Shown here: piece by piece, positions 9,340 to 18,557 of the stretch | How the letters are laid out: every line of letters starts with the position of its first letter | Position numbering within the stretch: the first letter of the stretch is position 1 | Source: Sulfuriferula thiophila | GTDB lineage: Bacteria > Pseudomonadota > Gammaproteobacteria > Burkholderiales > Sulfuriferulaceae | Assembly: GCF_003864975.1 (NCBI RefSeq) | Contig: NZ_BHGL01000033.1 | Span: 240,787-304,786, forward strand | Reading direction: 5' to 3' | Length of the DNA stretch: 64,000 bases | Made by a program: the position numbers and the translations under genes | Notes under the pieces: generated by a model | The model's input: only the letters and a program-made list of their open reading frames with translations | Told to the model about the DNA's origin: nothing | The model's database searches: none

Positions 9340-9427
9340 ATTATTCTCCTGGTGATTACAAAAAAACGTTGTTATTTTCATGTCAACGATAGGAATAATT
9401 TAGCACAGATAAACGCCTACACCTAAG

Positions 9428-9456
9428 CATACAAATGTTAAATTTGTGTTTGTATG
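9428..9456. repeat. Nested inverted repeats between mogA and the OmpA-family gene
   Basis: CATACAAA (9428-9435) and TTTGTATG (9449-9456) are perfect inverted arms. Inside them ACAAAT (9431-9436) and ATTTGT (9442-9447) form a second perfect pair round a 5-base centre. The stretch is AT-rich with no T-run suited to an intrinsic terminator on either strand, so an operator-like role upstream of the OmpA-family gene is more likely than termination of mogA. Chance is not excluded. Confidence 0.4.
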
Positions 9457-9461
9457 GTAAA

Positions 9462-10016
9462 TCACACGGCAATTGTTGTTTTTATGCTACTTTTTGGGCG
9501 AAATGCTTGTATTACCTCCGGATTGGTTTCCAGGTAAGCGCCGCCGATTAAGTCTATACAGTAGGGAACGGCTGCAAATACGCCATCCAGTGTTTCGGCG
9601 ATGGCTTTGGGTTGTCCCGGTAAATTGATGATCAGACTGTTGCCGCGCACTACGCCGACCTGACGTGACAAGATGGCTGTGGGGACGTATTTCAGACTCA
9701 CTGCACGCATGGCTTCGCCGAATCCTGGCAGCACCTTGTCTGCCACTGCCAGCGTGGCTTCCGGCGTGACATCGCGTGGCGCAGGTCCGGTGCCGCCGGT
9801 AGTGAGGATCAAATCGCAATGGTTGGTGTCAGCCAGCGCTTTTAAGGTGTCCTCAATCAGGGTTTGTTCGTCCGGGATCAGCCGGGTTTCGAATTCGCAA
9901 GGGTTGAGCAATGCGCCTTGCAGCCATGCTTGCAAGGCGGGGATGCCTTTGTCTTCATATATTCCGCTGGAAGCACGGTCGGAAATGGATACGATGCCGA
10001 TTTTAGCTGTGTTCAT
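9462..10016 (-). CDS. mogA: Molybdopterin adenylyltransferase
   Basis: A 184-residue MoaB/MogA-fold protein. It adenylylates molybdopterin before metal insertion in molybdenum-cofactor synthesis. Motifs seen are IVSISDRASSGIYEDKG at the start, LILTTGGTGPAPRDVTPEA in the centre (the TGGTG loop and following Asp bind the nucleotide and pterin), and INLPGQPKAIAE near the end. MogA rather than MoaB is favoured by the DRASSG start. The ATG at 10016 was preferred; a frame extension adds 15 unrelated residues. It ends only 122 bases before the OmpA-family start. No other molybdenum gene is in the window. Confidence 0.88.
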   Translation of the reverse strand: MNTAKIGIVSISDRASSGIYEDKGIPALQAWLQGALLNPCEFETRLIPDEQTLIEDTLKALADTNHCDLILTTGGTGPAPRDVTPEATLAVADKVLPGFGEAMRAVSLKYVPTAILSRQVGVVRGNSLIINLPGQPKAIAETLDGVFAAVPYCIDLIGGAYLETNPEVIQAFRPKSSIKTTIAV

Positions 10017-10023
10017 ATTGATC

Positions 10024-11400
10024 TCAGAAGGGAAGTGCCAGGCCGGGTGCAGCTTGTTCAAACACGCGTCTGAAGTCGGCCTGGATATGCTCTAAGCCGG
10101 CCTGGGTATCGGCTTCAAACCGCAACACGATTACCGGGGTGGTATTGGATGGACGCGCCAGGCCGAAACCGTCTGCATATTCCACGCGCAAGCCATCCAG
10201 TTTGATGATGTTTTGTGCGTCGGGAAAAATAGCGGTGGCTTGTAGTTTATCCATCAGCTTGTAGTGCTCACCTTCGGGCAGGGTTATGTTGAGCTCGGGG
10301 GTGTTGACGGTATCCGGCAGGCTGTGCAGCGTCGCATTGATGTCGGCCTGTTTGCTCAGGTACTCCAGCAGGCGTGCGCCGGCATACAAGCCATCATCAA
10401 AACCGTACCAGCGTTCTTTGAAGAATATGTGCCCGGACATTTCGCCAGCCAGCAGTGCGCCGGTTTCTTTCATTTTGGCCTTGATGAAACTGTGACCGGT
10501 TTTCCATAATAAGGGGCGACCGCCGCGCGCGCGTATCCAGTCGAACAGGTTACGGGTGGATTTAACGTCGAAAATAATCTCGGCACCGGGGTTGCGTGAC
10601 AGCACGTCATCGGCAAACAGCATCAGTTGGCGATCGGGGAAAATGATGGTGCCGTCTTTGGTAACGACGCCCAGGCGGTCGCCATCACCATCGAATGCGA
10701 GGCCGATTTCGGCATCGCTGGTTTTGAGGCGGGCTATCAGATCAACCAGGTTGGCTGGTTGCGACGGATCAGGATGGTGATTCGGGAAATTGCCATCGAC
10801 TTCGCAGAACATTTCTTCTACTTCACAACCCAGGCGGCGATAGAGTTCCGGGCCGAATGCACCGGGTACGCCATTGCCGGCATCAACGATGATCTTCATC
10901 GGGCGGGCAAGTTTGATGTCACCGACGATACGCGCGATGTATTCAGAGGCTATGTCATGCTCGCTGTAACTGCCATTGCCGTGGGCGAGATCATTATTTT
11001 CGATGCGCTGGCGCAGTGCCTGGATAGTATCGCCGGACAAGGTTTCGCCAGCGAGCACCATTTTCAGTCCGTTGTAATCGGGCGGGTTATGCGAACCGGT
11101 GACCATGACCGCGCAATGCGTGTTGAGCTGGTAGGCAGCAAAATAGGTCATAGGCGTTGCCACCATGCCGACGTCAATAACGTTGATGCCGGATTTCTGT
11201 ATGCCGCGGGCCAGTGCTGCGGCCAGTTCGGGGCCGGACAGGCGGCCATCGCGACCGACACAGATGGTGGTTTGCTGGCGAGCAACAGCCTCAGAACCAA
11301 TCGCGTGACCAATTGCTTCAACAATTTCGGGTGTCAGCGTTTTGCCGACGATGCCGCGTATGTCATAGGCTTTGAAGATTTCTTGAGGCAGGTTTTGCAC
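10024..11400 (-). CDS. algC: Phosphomannomutase/phosphoglucomutase
   Basis: A 458-residue alpha-D-phosphohexomutase interconverting hexose 1- and 6-phosphates, feeding nucleotide sugars for LPS and exopolysaccharide and, as glucose 1-phosphate, glycogen. Domain 1 carries the phosphoserine loop TGSHNP with Ser103. The metal loop DGDGDR and the sugar-binding GEMSGHIFF follow, with the phosphate loop RPSNTTPV near the C-terminus. It uses a GTG start backed by a GGAG eight bases upstream. The start of mogA lies seven bases after its stop. It is the only phosphohexomutase in the window, so it may serve the glg block encoded 22 kb away. Confidence 0.92.
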   Translation of the reverse strand: MQNLPQEIFKAYDIRGIVGKTLTPEIVEAIGHAIGSEAVARQQTTICVGRDGRLSGPELAAALARGIQKSGINVIDVGMVATPMTYFAAYQLNTHCAVMVTGSHNPPDYNGLKMVLAGETLSGDTIQALRQRIENNDLAHGNGSYSEHDIASEYIARIVGDIKLARPMKIIVDAGNGVPGAFGPELYRRLGCEVEEMFCEVDGNFPNHHPDPSQPANLVDLIARLKTSDAEIGLAFDGDGDRLGVVTKDGTIIFPDRQLMLFADDVLSRNPGAEIIFDVKSTRNLFDWIRARGGRPLLWKTGHSFIKAKMKETGALLAGEMSGHIFFKERWYGFDDGLYAGARLLEYLSKQADINATLHSLPDTVNTPELNITLPEGEHYKLMDKLQATAIFPDAQNIIKLDGLRVEYADGFGLARPSNTTPVIVLRFEADTQAGLEHIQADFRRVFEQAAPGLALPF

Positions 11401-11497
11401 AGTGAGCTCCCGATCAGGTGTGAGTTAGTATTCGGATGAAGTCTAAAGCGGATTTATGACAATCAGCATACCCTTAACTATTTCCGCAGACAAGGCG

Positions 11498-12478
11498 TCA
11501 GCCCTGGTGTTGCAGGTAATTCAGCACGTGTTTTGGCAGCCAGTCGACATTGCCGGGGAAAGGGCCGCTATGAAAGCCGACATGACCGCCCTGTTCGGGG
11601 TAATGCAGCGTAACCGCAGCAGACACTTCCTGCTGGTCAGGCAGTGCGCTGCTGGGTAAAAAAGGATCGTTCTTGGCGTTAATGATGAGGGTGGGGACGC
11701 TGATGTGGATGAGGCCAGGTTTGCTGGAAGCGCGTAGCCAGTATTCATCCGCATTGGCGTAGCCGTGCAGCGGTGCGGTGACCACATCATCGAATTCGCG
11801 CAAAGTGGTCGCCGCCTGCACCCGGCTGGCATCAAACAATCCGGGAAATTTTTTCAGTTTCTGTAACGCAGTTTGTTTGAGGGTGGTCAGGAAATGCCGA
11901 GTATAAAACAGCTGATTGAATCCTTGATCCAGTGTATTGCCAGCTGCAGTTAAATCCAGTGGTGCAGAGATACCAACAGCAGCCTGGATTACACCATTCG
12001 CGGCTGAGCCTTGCTCTCCCAGCCATTTGAGCAGGGCGTTACCGCCGAGCGAAACGCCAACGGCGTAGATAATCGAATCCGGCTCTTGTTCACGCAGGCG
12101 TCGCAACACGTAGTTGATTTCAGCGCTGTCGCCTGCAAAATAGGCGCGGGGCAGACGATTGGGTTCGCCTGAGCAACCGCGAAAGTGTACGACGACGCCA
12201 CGCCAGCCGCGATGTTTGATCTGGTTCATCAGCGCCAGGGAGTAAAACCCGCGGGAATGGCCTTCCAGTCCGTGAAACAGCACTACTAATGGCGCGTCGG
12301 CCGGATTGTCCACCCAGTCCAGATCCAGGAAATCGCCATCGGGCAGTTCCCAGCGTTCGCGACGGTAGTGGACTTTGGGCCTGGCGGCAAAAAAATAAGG
12401 GTAGAGTGTTTGTAAATTGCCCCCTGGTAACCAGTTGGGTGCTTGATATTCGTGAGTGGGGCTAGGTGTGTCCGGCAT
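11498..12478 (-). CDS. YheT-type alpha/beta-hydrolase
   Basis: A 326-residue alpha/beta-fold hydrolase of the COG0429/YheT group. The N-terminal WLPGGNLQTLYPY signature, the oxyanion strand VVLFHGLEGHSRGFY and the nucleophile elbow VGVSLGGNALLKW (catalytic Ser) are seen. The Asp is expected in INAKNDPFLP and the catalytic His in GGHVGFH. The natural substrate of the group is unknown, though esters are likely. The frame remains open upstream into the ruvC region, but that part is unlike the family, so the ATG at 12478 was chosen. An extended -10 lies just upstream. Confidence 0.85.
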   Translation of the reverse strand: MPDTPSPTHEYQAPNWLPGGNLQTLYPYFFAARPKVHYRRERWELPDGDFLDLDWVDNPADAPLVVLFHGLEGHSRGFYSLALMNQIKHRGWRGVVVHFRGCSGEPNRLPRAYFAGDSAEINYVLRRLREQEPDSIIYAVGVSLGGNALLKWLGEQGSAANGVIQAAVGISAPLDLTAAGNTLDQGFNQLFYTRHFLTTLKQTALQKLKKFPGLFDASRVQAATTLREFDDVVTAPLHGYANADEYWLRASSKPGLIHISVPTLIINAKNDPFLPSSALPDQQEVSAAVTLHYPEQGGHVGFHSGPFPGNVDWLPKHVLNYLQHQG

Positions 12479-12509
12479 TGATGATGTTAAGCTGGTCGAA
12501 TGGTGTGTG

Positions 12510-12520
12510 CAAGTATAGCA
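12510..12520 (-). promoter_or_regulatory. Extended -10 promoter candidate for the YheT-type gene
   Basis: On the minus strand the sequence reads TGCTATACTT: TATACT at 12512-12517 preceded by TG one base away. No clear -35 is present, as is usual for extended -10 promoters. It lies 34 bases upstream of the start at 12478, in the 189-base divergent gap before ruvC. Confidence 0.42.
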
Positions 12521-12667
12521 AAGTGCTGAAAAGTGAGCAGAGTTTGGTTGGTAGCGGGTAAAATGGTACATGAAGATGCTGTTGAATGAAGTGAGTCGAT
12601 TTGCCGCGTTTGCTTGTCCTGACGCAATGATAACGGGTGTGAGTGTGTATATGGTTAGGAAGCTGTT

Positions 12668-13195
12668 TTGACGATACGTATTCTGGGTATAGACCCGGGT
12701 TTGCGCGTGACCGGGTTTGGCGTGATCGATAAAATCGGCAATCGGCTGGTGTATGTCACCAGCGGCTGTGTTAAAAGTGGTGAAGGCGAACTGCCGCAAC
12801 GGCTAAGTGTGATTCTGGCAGGGTTGGGTGAAGTGATAGATAGCAATCAGCCGCATCAAACTGCGATAGAAAAAGTATTCGTTAATGTGAATCCTCAATC
12901 TACCTTGCTGCTTGGGCAGGCACGGGGCGCTGCGATTTGTGCAGCAGTGCTGAAGAATTTGCCGGTGGCGGAATATACGGCATTGCAAGTCAAACAGGCG
13001 GTGGTCGGTAATGGTCATGCGGCCAAAGAACAAGTGCAGGAAATGGTTAAGCGCTTGCTCAACTTGCCCGGCCTCCCCGGTCCTGATGCGGCGGATGCCT
13101 TGGCGTGTGCGATCTGCCATGCACATGGTGGGCAAGGCTTGGGGTTATTGGCGACGGCGGGATATCGGGTTAAGAATGGACGGCTGATAGGATGA
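12668..13195 (+). CDS. ruvC: Crossover junction endonuclease RuvC
   Basis: A 175-residue RNase H-fold resolvase that cuts Holliday junctions symmetrically. Acidic active-site residues are visible: Asp9 in GIDPG, Glu68 in AIEKVF and the Asp residues of PDAADALA near residue 140. The start is a TTG with AGGA at 12657-12660, seven bases upstream; no ATG suits the conserved N-terminus. It is followed six bases later by ruvA and then ruvB. Possible regulation by LexA was not supported: I found no CTG-N10-CAG box in the upstream gap. Confidence 0.95.
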   Translation: MTIRILGIDPGLRVTGFGVIDKIGNRLVYVTSGCVKSGEGELPQRLSVILAGLGEVIDSNQPHQTAIEKVFVNVNPQSTLLLGQARGAAICAAVLKNLPVAEYTALQVKQAVVGNGHAAKEQVQEMVKRLLNLPGLPGPDAADALACAICHAHGGQGLGLLATAGYRVKNGRLIG

Positions 13196-13201
13196 CAAAT
13201 A

Positions 13202-13783
13202 ATGATAGGTAGAATCACAGGGACGCTTATAGAAAAACATCCGCCGCAAATAGTGGTGGATGCGGGTGGCGTGGGGTATGAAATCGATGTGCCGATGAGT
13301 ACCTTCTATCATCTGCCGGCATTGGGTGAGCGCGTGGCGCTGCATACCCATCTGGTGGTGCGTGAAGATGCGCAGTTACTGTATGGCTTTGGTAGCGAGG
13401 CGGAGCGTGCGAGTTTTCGGCAACTGATCAAAATAACTGGCGTTGGTGCAAAAATGGCGCTGGCTGTGCTGTCCGGCTTAAGTGCGGCGGATCTGGCGCA
13501 AGCTGTGGCACTGCAGGATGTGGGGTTGCTGACCAGGATACCCGGTATCGGAAAAAAAACCGCAGAACGCTTATTGCTGGAGCTGAAAGGCAAGATTGCG
13601 GATGCGCTGCCTGCAGGTGCTGTGGTGAATAGCAGTTCACAGGTTAATGGTGACGTGCTCAATGCGTTACTGGCCTTGGGCTACAACGAGCGCGAGGCGT
13701 CTGGCGCGGTGCGTCAGATTGCTGTCAGTGATAGTGTGGAAGATGGCATCCGGCTCGCCTTGAAATGGTTGTCCAAGCCATGA
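13202..13783 (+). CDS. ruvA: Holliday junction branch-migration subunit RuvA
   Basis: A 193-residue protein with the three RuvA domains. An OB fold starts [12 protein letters not shown], followed by tandem helix-hairpin-helix motifs ([16 protein letters not shown] and [16 protein letters not shown]) that hold the junction. A flexible linker leads to a C-terminal RuvB-binding domain ([13 protein letters not shown]). RuvA tetramers load RuvB on the four-way junction. The stop overlaps the ruvB ATG by four bases (ATGA). Confidence 0.96.
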   Translation: MIGRITGTLIEKHPPQIVVDAGGVGYEIDVPMSTFYHLPALGERVALHTHLVVREDAQLLYGFGSEAERASFRQLIKITGVGAKMALAVLSGLSAADLAQAVALQDVGLLTRIPGIGKKTAERLLLELKGKIADALPAGAVVNSSSQVNGDVLNALLALGYNEREASGAVRQIAVSDSVEDGIRLALKWLSKP

Positions 13784-14817
13784 TAGAAACTGATCGTTTA
13801 ATCGCACCCGCCGCACAGAATGTGGTGGAAGAACAGATAGAGCGGGCGTTGCGGCCCAAGCAGCTGTCTGAATATGTGGGGCAGGAAAAAGCGCGCGGGC
13901 AATTGTCGATTTTTATCGAAGCAGCGCGTAAGCGTGGGGAATCACTGGATCATGTGTTGCTGTTTGGCCCGCCGGGTCTGGGTAAAACCACGCTGGCGCA
14001 TATTGTTGCGCGTGAAATGGGCGTGAATCTGCGCCAGACGTCCGGCCCTGTGCTGGAACGGGCGGGTGATCTGGCTGCATTGCTGACCAATCTTGAGCCG
14101 AATGATGTGCTGTTTATCGATGAGATTCATCGGCTCAGCCCGGTGGTGGAAGAGATACTCTATCCAGCATTGGAAGATTTTCAGCTTGATATCATGATCG
14201 GCGAAGGGCCAGCGGCGCGTTCGGTGAAGCTGGATTTGCCGCCGTTTACTTTGGTGGGTGCGACGACCCGGGCGGGGATGCTGACTAATCCGTTGCGTGA
14301 CCGGTTTGGTATCGTGGCTCGACTGGAGTTTTATACGGCCGAGGAGTTGACCCGGATTGTGAAGCGCTCGGCGCAACTGCTGGAAATGAGTATTGTCGAT
14401 GATGGCGCATTTGAGATCGCACGGCGCTCGCGTGGTACGCCGCGTATCGCTAACCGTTTGTTGCGACGGGTGCGGGATTTTGCTGAAGTGCGTGCCGATG
14501 GTCGGGTGACGCGGACTGTGGCGGATGATGCCTTGCAAATGCTGGATGTCGATCATGCTGGGCTGGATGTGATGGACAGGAAATTGTTGAGCGCAGTGCT
14601 GGAGAAATTTGATGGCGGTCCGGTAGGGCTCGACAATCTGGCCGCTGCAATTGGCGAATCGCGCGATACGATAGAAGATGTGCTGGAGCCGTATTTGATC
14701 CAGCAAGGTTATTTGCAGCGCACTCCGCGTGGGCGTATGGCAACCTTGATGGCGTACCGGCATTTCGGGCTGAATGTGCCGAGTAAATCGGATTTGTGGA
14801 ATGAGCGCGATGCCTGA
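13780..14817 (+). CDS. ruvB: Holliday junction branch-migration ATPase RuvB
   Basis: A 345-residue AAA+ motor. Walker A is GPPGLGKTT, Walker B is LFIDEIHRL, sensor 1 is in LVGATTRAG, the arginine finger region is NPLRDRFG, and a C-terminal winged helix ends HFGLNVP. It drives branch migration with RuvA. The ATG at 13780, overlapping the ruvA stop, gives the family N-terminus (MIETDRLI); an in-frame ATG at 13765 adds five residues inside ruvA and was rejected. Its end overlaps ybgC. Confidence 0.96.
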   Translation: MIETDRLIAPAAQNVVEEQIERALRPKQLSEYVGQEKARGQLSIFIEAARKRGESLDHVLLFGPPGLGKTTLAHIVAREMGVNLRQTSGPVLERAGDLAALLTNLEPNDVLFIDEIHRLSPVVEEILYPALEDFQLDIMIGEGPAARSVKLDLPPFTLVGATTRAGMLTNPLRDRFGIVARLEFYTAEELTRIVKRSAQLLEMSIVDDGAFEIARRSRGTPRIANRLLRRVRDFAEVRADGRVTRTVADDALQMLDVDHAGLDVMDRKLLSAVLEKFDGGPVGLDNLAAAIGESRDTIEDVLEPYLIQQGYLQRTPRGRMATLMAYRHFGLNVPSKSDLWNERDA

Positions 14818-15208
14818 GATGGAATTTGTTTGGCCGGTGCGGGTCTACTATGAAGATACCGATGCGGCAGGGGTGGTTTATTACGCCAACTATCTGAAAT
14901 TTATGGAGCGAGCGCGCACCGAATGGCTGCGTGCATTGGGGGTTGAACAAACCACGTTGCGGGATGAGTTGGGCGTGGTGTTTGTCGTGCGGCATGTGAC
15001 TGTTGATTATCTTAAACCGGCGCGCTTTAATGACGCATTGCAAGTGTTGACGCGGATCAAACGGCTGAGTCCGGCGCGGATTCGCTTTGCGCAAAGCATA
15101 CAGGGTGAATGCACGCTGGTGATCAGCGAAATCGAAGTGGTCTGCGTCAACGCGCTGACATTTAAACCGGTTAAAATACCGGATCAAATTTTGCAACTTT
15201 TGGAATAA
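14801..15208 (+). CDS. ybgC: YbgC-type acyl-CoA thioesterase
   Basis: A 135-residue hot-dog-fold thioesterase. The catalytic motif is [17 protein letters not shown], with the essential Asp in the DTDAAG loop, followed by the family stretch [10 protein letters not shown]. YbgC acts on short- or long-chain acyl-CoA and is classically the first gene of the tol-pal cluster, as here. The ATG at 14801 overlaps the last codons of ruvB; ATG 14810 is an alternative, and a GTG-like upstream extension was rejected. Its exact role in envelope lipid metabolism is unsettled. Confidence 0.92.
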   Translation: MSAMPEMEFVWPVRVYYEDTDAAGVVYYANYLKFMERARTEWLRALGVEQTTLRDELGVVFVVRHVTVDYLKPARFNDALQVLTRIKRLSPARIRFAQSIQGECTLVISEIEVVCVNALTFKPVKIPDQILQLLE

Positions 15209-15214
15209 ATTACA

Positions 15215-15904
15215 GTGGATATCGGTGTGAATCAGGATTTATCGATGCTGGCCTTGCTGGCCAGCGCAAGTTTGACCGTCAAGCTGGTGATGGGGTTGTT
15301 GCTCATCGCTTCGTTCATGTCGTGGTGGTATATCTTCCTGAAAATGTTCGCGGTGAAACGTGCAGCCAGAATGGCGCAGGCGTTTGAACAAGAGTTCTGG
15401 AATGGCGCGGATCTGAATCAAATGTATCAGCGCGTTTCGCGTGACCATGACCGTTGTGGCGAACTGGAACGTATTTTTGAAGCTGGTTTTCGCGAATTCA
15501 TGAAATTGAAAAATCAGCCGGGAACCGATGCGGCGATGATGACCGAGAGTTCGCGCCGCGCCATGCGTGCCGCGTATCAGCGTGAAATGGATGCATTGGA
15601 ATCGCATTTGTCCTTCCTGGCGACGGTAGGTTCGGTGAGTCCGTATGTCGGTCTGTTCGGCACGGTGTGGGGCATCATGAATGCATTTCGTGGTCTGGCT
15701 AATGTGGCTCAGGCTACCTTGGCGCATGTGGCGCCTGGCATTGCCGAGGCCTTGATTGCGACCGCGATGGGCTTGTTTGCGGCCATACCGGCGGTGATTG
15801 CCTATAACCGTTATACCTATGATATTGATCGTCTGGCAAACCGCTTCGAGAGCTTTATCGAAGAGTTTTCCAATATTCTGCAACGGCAAGCGCATAAAAA
15901 ATGA
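15215..15904 (+). CDS. tolQ: Tol-Pal system protein TolQ
   Basis: A 229-residue inner-membrane protein of the ExbB/TolQ/MotA family. One N-terminal membrane segment (about residues 18-38) is followed by a large cytoplasmic domain and two further segments (about 135-155 and 170-190) containing VGLFGTVWGIMNAF and the helix ALIATAMGLFAAIPAVIAY. With TolR it forms the proton-driven motor that energises TolA. The start is GTG; a second in-frame GTG lies 12 bases later. It overlaps tolR by four bases. Confidence 0.94.
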   Translation: MDIGVNQDLSMLALLASASLTVKLVMGLLLIASFMSWWYIFLKMFAVKRAARMAQAFEQEFWNGADLNQMYQRVSRDHDRCGELERIFEAGFREFMKLKNQPGTDAAMMTESSRRAMRAAYQREMDALESHLSFLATVGSVSPYVGLFGTVWGIMNAFRGLANVAQATLAHVAPGIAEALIATAMGLFAAIPAVIAYNRYTYDIDRLANRFESFIEEFSNILQRQAHKK

Positions 15905-16320
15905 ACGCCCGTCGTCCTCGTAAACAGATGAATCAAATCAACGTCGTGCCTTACATCGACGTGATGCTGGTGTTGCTGGTGATCTTCATGGTGACTGCGC
16001 CGATGATAAATCCCGGGCAGGTGGATCTGCCCAGCGTGGCGAAAACGCAAACGGTTGCTGTGCAGCCTTTGCAAGTCACCATACGCGCAAATGGTGACTT
16101 GCGGGTGCGTGATCAGGCTCATGCCGGTGATGAGCAAAGTGTGAGTCAGGATGAGTTATTGGCCTTGATACGGCAGAAGCAGGTGGATCAGCCTGATCAG
16201 CCAGTGGTTATCGCTGCGGATAAAAGTGTGCGCTATGAAGCGGTGATGAAGGTGATGAGCCTGCTGCAGCAAAACCAGGTTAAGCGGGTAGGTTTGCTCG
16301 CCGCACCCGGGGCCAATTAA
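15901..16320 (+). CDS. tolR: Tol-Pal system protein TolR
   Basis: A 139-residue ExbD/TolR protein. A short basic N-terminus precedes the single membrane helix, whose conserved proton-carrying Asp lies in NVVPYIDVMLVLL (about residue 20). A periplasmic domain ends the protein. It pairs with TolQ in the stator. The ATG overlaps the tolQ stop (ATGA) and its stop abuts the tolA ATG, indicating tight coupling. Confidence 0.94.
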   Translation: MNARRPRKQMNQINVVPYIDVMLVLLVIFMVTAPMINPGQVDLPSVAKTQTVAVQPLQVTIRANGDLRVRDQAHAGDEQSVSQDELLALIRQKQVDQPDQPVVIAADKSVRYEAVMKVMSLLQQNQVKRVGLLAAPGAN

Positions 16321-17202
16321 ATGCGGAGTGAATCAGCCACGCCCGGACGTTTACCAGCGGCTGTGTTGGCGATATTGGTGCATGTAGTGTTTTTTGCCTT
16401 GCTGGTATACAGCATTAACTGGAAAACGCATGCGCCGGAACCGGTGATGGTGGAGTTATGGCAGCCGCCTGTGGCTACATCTAGCCGGTCCGTTCCGGAG
16501 CCAAAACCGCGAATTGAAAAGCAGAGCAAACCCGAGCCGGTAGTGCCGAATCCGGATATTGCACTGGCTGAAAAGAAACGCAAGCTGGCGGAACAGAAAG
16601 CACGTGAAGCTGAGCAGTTAGCGCAACAGCAGGCCGAGCAGAAAATAGCTGAGCAGAAACTGGCCGAGCAGAAACTGGCCGAGCAGAAACTGAAGCGACA
16701 ACAGGAACAGCAGAAGCAGGCCGCGCAGCAACTGGCGGAGCAGAAAGTGGCTCAACAGAAAATTGAGCAGCAGAAGTTAGAGCAGCAAAAGAAACAGGCG
16801 GCCTTGCGCCAGATGATTACGCAGCAGTCGCAGAATGAGTTTAATGCGGAATCTGCTCGATCCCTGACCAGCAGTCGCCAGGCTGCGCTGGCAAGCAAGC
16901 AGGCTGCAGAACAATCGACTATGCGGGCGCAATATCAGGATAAGATCAAAGCAAAAATCCGCAGCAAAATTATCTTGCCGGATAGCTTGCAAGGTAATCC
17001 GCAAGCGCGTTTCGAAGTGTCGGTGTTGCCGACGGGTGATGTGGTGCATGTGAAATTGCTGCGCCCCAGTGGTCAGCCTGCTTATGATAGTGCAGTGGAG
17101 CGCGCCATTCTCAAAGCGTCACCGCTGCCGATGCCGCCTGATGCAGCATTGGTCAACGAGTTCAGAGATCTGGACTTGAAATTTGCACCTAATGAACATT
17201 AA
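16321..17202 (+). CDS. tolA: Tol-Pal system protein TolA
   Basis: A 293-residue protein with a membrane anchor (about residues 15-35). A long Lys/Glu/Gln/Ala-rich helical domain II (about 80-190) is built of AEQKL-type repeats, and a C-terminal TonB-like domain (about 205-293) contains RFEVSVLPTGDVV. It spans the periplasm from TolQR to Pal and TolB. Inside domain II the DNA holds 2.8 exact copies of a 15-base unit (16651-16692), a place where repeat number may change. It starts directly after the tolR stop. Confidence 0.92.
   Translation: MRSESATPGRLPAAVLAILVHVVFFALLVYSINWKTHAPEPVMVELWQPPVATSSRSVPEPKPRIEKQSKPEPVVPNPDIALAEKKRKLAEQKAREAEQLAQQQAEQKIAEQKLAEQKLAEQKLKRQQEQQKQAAQQLAEQKVAQQKIEQQKLEQQKKQAALRQMITQQSQNEFNAESARSLTSSRQAALASKQAAEQSTMRAQYQDKIKAKIRSKIILPDSLQGNPQARFEVSVLPTGDVVHVKLLRPSGQPAYDSAVERAILKASPLPMPPDAALVNEFRDLDLKFAPNEH
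16651..16692 (+). repeat. 15-bp tandem repeat inside tolA
   Basis: The unit GAGCAGAAACTGGCC occurs at 16651-16665 and 16666-16680 and partly at 16681-16692, coding for EQKLA. A degenerate copy precedes it (16636-16650). The length is a multiple of three, so copy-number change would keep the frame. Confidence 0.85.
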
Positions 17203-17218
17203 CAAAAGGCTTAGATAA

Positions 17219-18493
17219 ATGCGAAATATAGTGAAATTCTGGTTGCCAAGTCTGAGTGTGATGCTGTTATTGCCAGTGTTGGCACATGCCGCGATGACCA
17301 TAGAAATTATCGGTGGTGCAGCCAGTAAATTACCGGTGGCGATTGCGCCATTTGTCGGTGCGGGTGATGCGTATCGTACGATTACGGATGTGGTGGCGGC
17401 AGATCTTGCACGTACCGGTGAGCTAAGTCTGGTGGATGTGGCTGATCTTAACCCGCCGTTAACTGATCCGGCTGACCCGCGTTTCAGCATAGTGCGCAAG
17501 CGCGGAGCCGAAGCTGCCGTGCTGGGGCAGGTCAGCGTGCTGGCGAATGGGCAGATTGAAGTCCGCTTTCGCCTGATGGACGCAGTGAAACAGACGCAAA
17601 TGGCAGGTTACAGCTATACCACCAGCGCCACACAGTTACGCATGGTCGGCCATAAAATCGCTGATGTGGTGTATGAGAAGCTGATGGGTGTACCCGGAAT
17701 ATTTTCCACGCATATTGCTTATGTGATCAAACAGGGCAAGCGCTATGAATTGCAAGTCGCTGATGCCGATGGCCAGGGTGTGCAAACCGTACTGAAATCG
17801 ACTGAGCCATTGATCTCTCCGGCCTGGTCACCTGATGGCAGCAAGCTTGCCTATGTGTCATTTGAGGCCAAAAAGCCAGTGATTTATGTGCAGAACATGA
17901 TGACAGGGACAAGGCGGATACTGGCCAATTTCAAAGGCAGTAATAGCGCGCCGGCCTGGTCGCCAGATGGCAGCAAGCTGGCATTGGTGCTGACTCGTGA
18001 TGACGGCTCGCAGCTGTATTTGATCAATGCAGACGGCACCGGATTGAAACGTCTTACCTTTGGCGGTGGTATCGATACCGAGCCGGACTGGAGTCCCGAT
18101 GGTCAGTCTCTGCTGTTTACTTCAGACCGAGGTGGCAGTCCACAAATTTATCAAATTTCTGTGGCTGGCGGCAGTGCAAAACGGATGACTTATGATGGCA
18201 ATTATAACGTGTCGCCGACCTGGGCACCGGATGGGAAACGTTTTGCTTTTGTGCAGCGTAGTGAAGGCCGTTTCCGTATTGCAGTGCAGGATATTTCTAG
18301 CGGCCAGATACAAGTGCTGACGAATACCAATCTTGATGAATCACCTAGTTTTGCCGCTAACGGCAAAATGATCGTTTACGCCACGGAGATTAATGGCCGT
18401 GGCGTATTGTCTGCTGTTTCCTCGGATGGCAAAACGCAGGTGCGTTTATCTGATCGCGCGGGTGATATGCGCGAACCGGATTGGGGGCATTAA
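17219..18493 (+). CDS. tolB: Tol-Pal system beta-propeller protein TolB
   Basis: A 424-residue periplasmic protein. The signal peptide (about residues 1-22, ending LAHAA) leads to an N-terminal alpha/beta domain and a six-bladed WD40-like propeller from about residue 195. The propeller is marked by recurring SPAWSPDGSKLAYVS-type blades (SAPAWSPDGSKLALV, TEPDWSPDGQSLLFT). It binds Pal and TolA during outer-membrane constriction at division. It follows tolA by 16 bases and precedes pal. Confidence 0.96.
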   Translation: MRNIVKFWLPSLSVMLLLPVLAHAAMTIEIIGGAASKLPVAIAPFVGAGDAYRTITDVVAADLARTGELSLVDVADLNPPLTDPADPRFSIVRKRGAEAAVLGQVSVLANGQIEVRFRLMDAVKQTQMAGYSYTTSATQLRMVGHKIADVVYEKLMGVPGIFSTHIAYVIKQGKRYELQVADADGQGVQTVLKSTEPLISPAWSPDGSKLAYVSFEAKKPVIYVQNMMTGTRRILANFKGSNSAPAWSPDGSKLALVLTRDDGSQLYLINADGTGLKRLTFGGGIDTEPDWSPDGQSLLFTSDRGGSPQIYQISVAGGSAKRMTYDGNYNVSPTWAPDGKRFAFVQRSEGRFRIAVQDISSGQIQVLTNTNLDESPSFAANGKMIVYATEINGRGVLSAVSSDGKTQVRLSDRAGDMREPDWGH

Positions 18494-18557
18494 AGGCTCT
18501 GTCATTATGACTGGGGCTGTATTTGTGGTACTTTTCTTTAAATCAAAGGAGTGGTAA

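Noticed and set aside
10627-11439. A 270-codon plus-strand open frame opposite algC
   Set aside because: It lies wholly antisense to a clear phosphohexomutase gene and has no recognisable domain or ribosome-binding site; it is a shadow of the coding strand.
12600-12667. A LexA box before ruvC
   Set aside because: I found no CTG-N10-CAG type palindrome in the gap between the YheT-type gene and ruvC.
11498-12799. A longer YheT-type protein reading back over ruvC
   Set aside because: The first 107 residues of that frame lack similarity to the family and lie opposite ruvC; the ATG at 12478 gives the expected N-terminus.
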